DNA of 43,214 nucleotides from a virus, in IMG/VR virus record IMGVR_UViG_3300010413_000128, positions 1-43,214 of that record; one strand, 5' to 3'. The notes below the pieces were generated by a model. It did not search any database. It was not told the origin of the DNA and saw only the letters and a program-made list of their open reading frames with translations. Of this stretch, positions 39,941-43,214 are shown piece by piece (positions within the stretch are counted from its first letter, which is position 1; the number at the start of each line of letters is the position of its first letter). The position numbers and the translations under genes are program-made.

Positions 39941-40096
39941 CTATTGTCTCTCCTTGTAGGCACTGTAAAAACCTGTCTCCTCTTCCACTCTAGCCTGATA
40001 CCCCTCATGCCATGCTAGCCAGCAGGGGTTCTCAACAGTCATATGCTCAGGTTCTACCGAGTCATCTGGTATGTACCGCTGATATGGACACTTCAT
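39941..40096 (-). CDS. Small hypothetical protein (51 aa)
   Basis: MKCPYQRYIPDDSVEPEHMT then NPCWLAWHEGYQARVEEE. Start TAATG-coupled to the Ala-rich gene whose KKEE end supplies AGGAGGA. Two Cys residues. Function unknown. Confidence 0.55.
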   Translation of the reverse strand: MKCPYQRYIPDDSVEPEHMTVENPCWLAWHEGYQARVEEETGFYSAYKERQ

Positions 40097-40794
40097 TATT
40101 CCTCCTTCTTATCTACAACAGACTTAATAATAGGTAAAATATCAATACCTGATGCCTTTGCTGCTGCCTCTGCTGCCCATTCTGCTGCCCTTGCTGCCCT
40201 TGCTGCTGCCCATGCTGCTGCCCATGCTGCCTCTGCTGCCCTTGCTGCTGCCCATGCTGCTGCCCATGCTGCCTCTGCTGCCCTTGCTGCTGCCCATGCT
40301 GCTGCCCATGCTGCCCTTGCTGCCCATGCTGCTGCCCATGCTGCCCTTGCTGCCCTTGCTGCCCATGCTGCCCCCCTTGCTGTCCCTTCAGAACGATCAG
40401 TGTTATTAATCCACCCATGCGCCCAATTAACAAAAGATGCTTCGTCGTAGTCTTCAAGAGCGATACGAATAGCTATCTCTACTCGCTGTTCTGTAGTTAT
40501 CACAGGTAAAGGGATTTGTTTTATAGTTGTGAGTGATTTCATGCCTATTTTCAACCTATCATCTTCTATCCTCCGACACTTAGTTTCACACTCCCATAGA
40601 TGGGCAGTCTCCAGGTCATAATCGCCATGTATTCGGTTACAAAATATGGCTAGCAACGGGTCACGATAGGCGTGGATAAGTGATCCCGAACACAGGATAT
40701 ACCCACTGGCTTTAGCGGAGTGTTTAACCCCTTCTCCCCATTGCATATCACCATGTGTTTGGTCTTTTTCATCCGTTAGTTTGTATACTTTCAT
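40096..40794 (-). CDS. Ala/Trp-repeat protein with DUF7666-like N-terminus
   Basis: 232 aa from ATG 40794 (MKVYKLTDEKDQTHGDMQW), overlapping the upstream stop (TGATG). The first ~90 residues are globular: an opening 'MKVYKxTD' and SLIHAYRDPLLAIFCN fit the DUF7666-like phage domain. Residues ~140-215 are a tandem run of WAAAWAARAA-type units that would form a long amphipathic Ala helix with regularly spaced Trp and Arg. Such Ala/Trp repeats are known in phage proteins but have no defined role. Confidence 0.7.
   Translation of the reverse strand: MKVYKLTDEKDQTHGDMQWGEGVKHSAKASGYILCSGSLIHAYRDPLLAIFCNRIHGDYDLETAHLWECETKCRRIEDDRLKIGMKSLTTIKQIPLPVITTEQRVEIAIRIALEDYDEASFVNWAHGWINNTDRSEGTARGAAWAARAARAAWAAAWAARAAWAAAWAAARAAEAAWAAAWAAARAAEAAWAAAWAAARAARAAEWAAEAAAKASGIDILPIIKSVVDKKEE
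40157..40380. repeat. Ala/Trp-coding tandem repeat
   Basis: A GC-rich run of tgctgccc(a/t)tgctgc-like units in phase with codons for Ala, Trp and Arg in the leftward gene. Long open frames on the other five frames here are artefacts of the repeat. Boundaries approximate. Confidence 0.85.
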
Positions 40795-41117
40795 CATTCC
40801 TCCAGTTCCGCCAGGGCTTGTTGTGTTTCTATGTACAACAAGTTCTGTTGCTGATTTAGGCTTCCCTCTACGGTTAATACGTTGTCTAATATTATCAAAG
40901 TATGCGCCGCTAATTTAGCTAGCCTCTCGTGGTTGTTCACCGCCTTGACGATGAACTGGGCGTTGGCTTTGGATTCCTCTTTTTCACCATAACATTCACA
41001 TACTACTAAACCATATTCACCATTACCATTATTAATTTCTTCAGCATCTAATACCATAGAAAATACGCCATTGTTTTTAGTCTTAGATAATTTCCAAGGT
41101 GTCTCTGAGTGTTCCAT
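40794..41117 (-). CDS. MEHS-TPW family protein, leftward paralogue
   Basis: 107 aa: MEHSETPWKLSKTKNNGVFS, then SKANAQFIVKAVNNHERLA, ending ALAELEE. Shares its opening, core and end with the rightward gene at 24203-24586, but lacks that copy's Cys cluster. AAGGAGGACTA precedes the ATG in both. Function unknown. Confidence 0.7.
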   Translation of the reverse strand: MEHSETPWKLSKTKNNGVFSMVLDAEEINNGNGEYGLVVCECYGEKEESKANAQFIVKAVNNHERLAKLAAHTLIILDNVLTVEGSLNQQQNLLYIETQQALAELEE

Positions 41118-41136
41118 TAGTCCTCCTTCTTTTTAC

Positions 41137-41187
41137 CTAATAGGCACACCAAATTCTCCAGATTAGATATCTGAGACGTTTGCACAT
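41137..41187 (-). CDS. Possible 16-aa ORF
   Basis: MCKRLRYLIWRIWCAY after GGAGTGAGCC. Basic and aromatic. Too short to judge; listed because it has a ribosome-binding site and fills the gap between two genes. Confidence 0.25.
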   Translation of the reverse strand: MCKRLRYLIWRIWCAY

Positions 41188-41190
41188 GGC

Positions 41191-41556
41191 TCACTCCTTC
41201 CTTACTTCCCTCAACCACTCAGTTAAGACATTCTTTGCATAATCAATAGGTAAGTCATATACCCATTCAGGCGGGTACTCCTCTTTGTCGTCATACTCCG
41301 CACAGTCAAAGCAAGCGTGGGGAAGCTTACTCCCCTTGAGGCAAGTCTCCAGGGTCATACAACCGTCTGTTCGGATGCCTATTTTGAACTCATAGCCCAA
41401 TTTGCAAGAGACTTTGCCGTCCAAGACCTGTGCCTTGAAGCAATCAAATGTAAGACGCTGATTGTATCTACGCTTCCTTGCCCTCATCTTGGCTAGTTCC
41501 TCATCTTCGGGAGCCGAGAACATGCCATGATAGCGGATGGTTGATTGTTTAGGCAT
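41191..41556 (-). CDS. Cys-containing hypothetical protein (121 aa)
   Basis: From ATG 41556 (MPKQSTIRYHGMFSAPEDEE), with AAGGAC upstream. Cys residues at FDCFKAQ, VSCKLGYEF, DGCMTLETCLKGSK and HACFDCAEYDD suggest metal binding. Overlaps the end of the upstream pentapeptide gene by 8 nt. Not recognised. Confidence 0.6.
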   Translation of the reverse strand: MPKQSTIRYHGMFSAPEDEELAKMRARKRRYNQRLTFDCFKAQVLDGKVSCKLGYEFKIGIRTDGCMTLETCLKGSKLPHACFDCAEYDDKEEYPPEWVYDLPIDYAKNVLTEWLREVRKE

Positions 41557-42310
41557 TGGAGTCCTTCGGTAATAGATTCCCTTTCCAATCACACTCCCCT
41601 ATCTTACGGCATTTACTTACTCGGAATTTACCATCGGAGGCTACGGGGCAAACAGCATCCTTTGTATTGAAAGAAAACATTAAGAGTCTATCGCTGTCTC
41701 TCCTCTTTTCACTCAAGCACCAGGCAAAAGTGGCTAAGTTTACACCAGCCCCACATTGGACGAATATATCTGTATCTATATCTTTGACTTTGAATCTAGT
41801 GCCATCTAAATAATTTATTCCACCGTAGTGAATACCATAACCATCTTCATCAACTATCTTATAAGCTCTGGCTGTGCCCTTATGGTCAGGAACTATCCCG
41901 ATATACGCCAGCCAGTTTATTCCATCCAACATACAATTTTGCAGGTCAGCCTCTTGCAGGTCAACCCCTCGCAGGTTAGCCTCTTGCAGGTCAACCCCTC
42001 GCAGGTTAGCCCCTCGCAGGTTAGCCCCTCGCAGGTCAGCCCCTTGCAGGTCAGCCTCTTGCAGGTCAACCCCTCGCAGGTCAGCCCATCGCAGGTTAGC
42101 CTCTCGCAGGTCAGCCTCTTGCAGGTCAGCCCCTCGCAGGTCAGCCCATCGCAGGTTAGCCCATCGCAGGTCAGCCTCTTGCAGGTTAGCCTCTTGCAGG
42201 TCAGCCTCTTGCAGGTAAGCCCCTCGCAGGTCAGCCCGTTGCCCCCCCTCTTCCTTGCATCGCCATTTCCAATGCTTTTGTAATATCTCTTTTAGTTCAA
42301 CGTCTTCCAC
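41549..42310 (-). CDS. Second pentapeptide-repeat protein
   Basis: 253 aa, GTG start at 42310 with AGGAGGA five nt upstream. After a short helical start (ELKEILQKHWKWRCKEEGG) come about 20 repeats of A(D/N)L(Q/R)(E/G/W) from residue ~25 to 125, then a ~125-residue C-terminal domain containing GINWLAYIGIVPDHKGTARAY and DIFVQCGAGVNLATFAWC. The second domain occurs with pentapeptide repeats in several phage proteins. It is distinct in sequence from the 37556 gene's tail. Confidence 0.85.
   Translation of the reverse strand: MEDVELKEILQKHWKWRCKEEGGQRADLRGAYLQEADLQEANLQEADLRWANLRWADLRGADLQEADLREANLRWADLRGVDLQEADLQGADLRGANLRGANLRGVDLQEANLRGVDLQEADLQNCMLDGINWLAYIGIVPDHKGTARAYKIVDEDGYGIHYGGINYLDGTRFKVKDIDTDIFVQCGAGVNLATFAWCLSEKRRDSDRLLMFSFNTKDAVCPVASDGKFRVSKCRKIGECDWKGNLLPKDSNA
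41941..42240. repeat. 20 tandem 15-bp pentapeptide-coding units
   Basis: Units such as gcaggtcagcctctt and gcaggttagcccctc, 300 nt in all, inside the pentapeptide gene. Variation is at third and adjacent bases, giving Q/R, D/N, E/G/W alternation. Confidence 0.9.
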
Positions 42311-42337
42311 TATTCCTCCTTCACTCGACTTCGTCTT

Positions 42338-42484
42338 TTAATCGCTCAAAGATTCTTCAATTCTATTCATCTTGATAGCCTTTTCGATAACCTTTTCTGC
42401 CCATTCAGTTATCGTTAAACCTTCAAGTGAAGCCGCCGATTTAGCCAGCCTGTGAATTTCATCACTAACACGTATTACTTGCAT
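42338..42484 (-). CDS. Ribbon-helix-helix regulator (Arc/CopG-like)
   Basis: 48 aa: MQVIRVSDEIHRLAKSAASLE then GLTITEWAEKVIEKAIKM. Beta strand, helix, 'G-L-T-I-T-E-W' turn and second helix fit RHH. AAAGGATG precedes the ATG. It is the first gene after the strong leftward promoter, whose flanks carry a perfect 9-bp inverted repeat, so autoregulation is likely. Confidence 0.8.
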   Translation of the reverse strand: MQVIRVSDEIHRLAKSAASLEGLTITEWAEKVIEKAIKMNRIEESLSD

Positions 42485-42498
42485 ATCACCATCCTTTA

Positions 42499-42550
42499 TG
42501 TAGAATAGATATAGTATACTACTTTTGTTACTTTTGTCAAGTATTCTACA
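42499..42550. promoter_or_regulatory. 9-bp inverted repeats flanking the promoter
   Basis: TGTAGAATA (42499-42507) and TATTCTACA (42542-42550) are perfect inverse copies placed just outside the -10 and -35. This is a plausible operator pair for the RHH protein. Confidence 0.6.
42513..42540 (-). promoter_or_regulatory. Strong leftward sigma70-like promoter
   Basis: Read leftward: TTGACA (plus 42535-42540), a 16-nt spacer, TATACT (42513-42518). It stands about 30 nt before the RHH start and probably drives the early leftward operon. Confidence 0.8.
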
Positions 42551-42681
42551 AAAACTAATAATATTTTTAGAAAATGTAAAGTTAGAGGGTTTTAAAAGTG
42601 GGGCTTCTAGGCTCAGGGTAATGGGATTGTATAGGCTACTAGGCTATCGCTTGACTTTTACGAGTGGAAAATCGCATACAG
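42551..42681. other. Gap upstream of the promoter
   Basis: 130 nt, AT-rich next to the promoter. Contains short direct repeats (AGGCTACTAGGCTA) but no convincing gene, terminator or tRNA. Confidence 0.4.
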
Positions 42682-42813
42682 CTATGTTTCTAATGGCGGG
42701 GATTGCTGGAAGGTCTCAAAGTCTCCGCCATATCCACAAATCGAACATTGCTCATATTCATAAGGGACTATGGCCTCGACCTTGTATTGATAGTGGCATC
42801 GGGGGCACATCAT
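42682..42813 (-). CDS. Small zinc-ribbon protein (43 aa)
   Basis: MMCPRCHYQYKVEAIVPYE then EQCSICGYGGDFETF: CPRC...CSIC, a complete zinc ribbon. The ATG lies one nt after the stop of the coiled-coil gene. Possibly an accessory RNA/DNA-binding peptide. Confidence 0.6.
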   Translation of the reverse strand: MMCPRCHYQYKVEAIVPYEYEQCSICGYGGDFETFQQSPPLET

Positions 42814-42814
42814 A

Positions 42815-42958
42815 TTAAAGATTTTGTACCCCATTATATTTGTCTTCCTGCTTGCGGTTCATATCAGCAGCAATATAAATCTGGAGCCTCCCTCTTAGCT
42901 CCTCTTTTTCCTTGCGGAGCTTTTCAATTTCATCTTCAAGTTCTTTAATTGTCTTCAT
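42815..42958 (-). CDS. Small coiled-coil protein (47 aa)
   Basis: MKTIKELEDEIEKLRKEKE, then LRGRLQIYIAADMNRKQED. Heptads in residues 1-28. Weak AAGAGA ribosome-binding site. It overlaps the 13-codon ORF. Function unknown. Confidence 0.55.
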   Translation of the reverse strand: MKTIKELEDEIEKLRKEKEELRGRLQIYIAADMNRKQEDKYNGVQNL

Positions 42959-42986
42959 TCTCTTGAGTACTACGGGGAAGGCTCAT
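42945..42986 (-). CDS. 13-codon ORF
   Basis: MSLPRSTQENEDN, preceded by the good ribosome-binding site GGAGGTGTGGCG, and overlapping the next start. May be a leader or only help translation of the next gene. Confidence 0.3.
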   Translation of the reverse strand: MSLPRSTQENEDN

Positions 42987-42997
42987 CGCCACACCTC

Positions 42998-43213
42998 CTA
43001 TTGTGTAAGATACCTTATCAAATCATTTATCTGATCTGAAAGATATATTAGACCAGCCATTGTACCTAATGTCAATAAGCCACATATGATAACAGCAAGC
43101 TTTTGCCCCCAGGGCGGGAGTTGGCAAAATATCCTGCTTAACAATCTATCTTGATTGCCTTGAATAACTAACTGATTGGCTTTTAGTTCAGCAACCGTAC
43201 CATTAAGTTCTTT
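42998..43213 (-). CDS. XhlA-like membrane protein, N-terminus beyond window
   Basis: The last 71 residues of a gene whose start lies past the right edge. KELNGTVAELKANQLVIQG is coiled coil; QLPPWGQKLAVIICGLLTLG is followed by a hydrophobic segment ending ...GLIYLSDQI, one or two membrane passes. This coil-then-TM layout resembles XhlA/BhlA-type phage membrane proteins linked to lysis. Assignment tentative. Confidence 0.55.
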   Translation of the reverse strand, partial: KELNGTVAELKANQLVIQGNQDRLLSRIFCQLPPWGQKLAVIICGLLTLGTMAGLIYLSDQINDLIRYLTQ

Positions 43214-43214
43214 C

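Noticed and set aside
40043-40457. Rightward and alternate-frame ORFs over the Ala/Trp array
   Set aside because: Open only because the repeat lacks stops in all phases; the leftward frame has the start, ribosome-binding site and globular domain.
41941-42240. CRISPR-like array
   Set aside because: Contiguous 15-bp units without spacers, in frame with a pentapeptide protein.
41828-42283. Rightward ORFs over the second pentapeptide array
   Set aside because: Same repeat artefact; simple-sequence products without starts.
42525-42948. Rightward ORFs at the right end
   Set aside because: They overlap the leftward zinc-ribbon and coiled-coil genes, which have coherent motifs and stop-start coupling.

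Overview
This 43.2-kb window is a fragment of a tailed bacteriophage genome (Caudoviricetes), about 40% GC by eye. The terminase large subunit, portal, HK97-like major capsid protein, scaffold-like protein, tail-fibre and beta-helix proteins, DnaB-type helicase and dozens of overlapping small genes are unambiguous phage signatures. Genes run off both ends, and no integrase, rRNA or tRNA was found. The host is unknown. A cohesin protein with a dockerin-like tail, plus the general protein style, suggests an anaerobic sediment or subsurface bacterium or archaeon; this is only a guess. No tape-measure, sheath or tube gene is visible. A large polyvalent-type virion protein next to the portal makes a podovirus-like virion plausible, but tail genes may lie beyond the left edge.

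Layout. (1) 1-22445, leftward (minus): virion module. In transcription order it holds small genes, TerL (19582-21108), portal (17746-19572), two large internal virion candidates (15958-17463, 13407-15956), a terminator, scaffold (12179-12937), major capsid (11291-12166), a degenerate HNH gene, structural proteins, then tail fibre, BNR propeller and beta-helix genes. (2) 22446-22986: low-density stretch with tiny ORFs and one amber-interrupted ORF. (3) 22987-23358: DUF5681-type small-terminase candidate. (4) 23359-23515: divergent control region with a near-consensus rightward promoter overlapped by dyads. (5) 23516-24854: the only rightward genes, seven small ORFs ending at a strong terminator. 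(6) 24978-43214, leftward: early, replication and accessory genes. These include a ribbon-helix-helix regulator behind its own promoter, pentapeptide and Ala/Trp repeat proteins, a PD-(D/E)XK nuclease with an annealase-like partner, an XRE regulator, cohesin, many zinc-ribbon proteins, an ASCH-like protein, a DPPY methyltransferase, a radical SAM enzyme, an excisionase-like HTH protein, a replisome organizer, DnaB, a C5-cytosine methyltransferase and an RNA ligase.

The most notable signals are several genes broken or possibly recoded at precise points: the C5 methyltransferase has 5 extra nt inside motif I, the cohesin and dockerin frames are split at a T6 run, a DUF1064-like gene is frameshifted, and a small ORF carries an amber codon. 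Others are a 13-bp inverted-repeat element followed by a 10-bp hairpin at 35446-35608, alternative hairpins in the leader of an abundant structural gene, and short direct repeats bracketing the radical SAM and DPPY methyltransferase genes. Genes are packed with ATGA, TAATG and GTGA overlaps, and many Shine-Dalgarno sequences lie inside the acidic C-terminal codons of the preceding gene.
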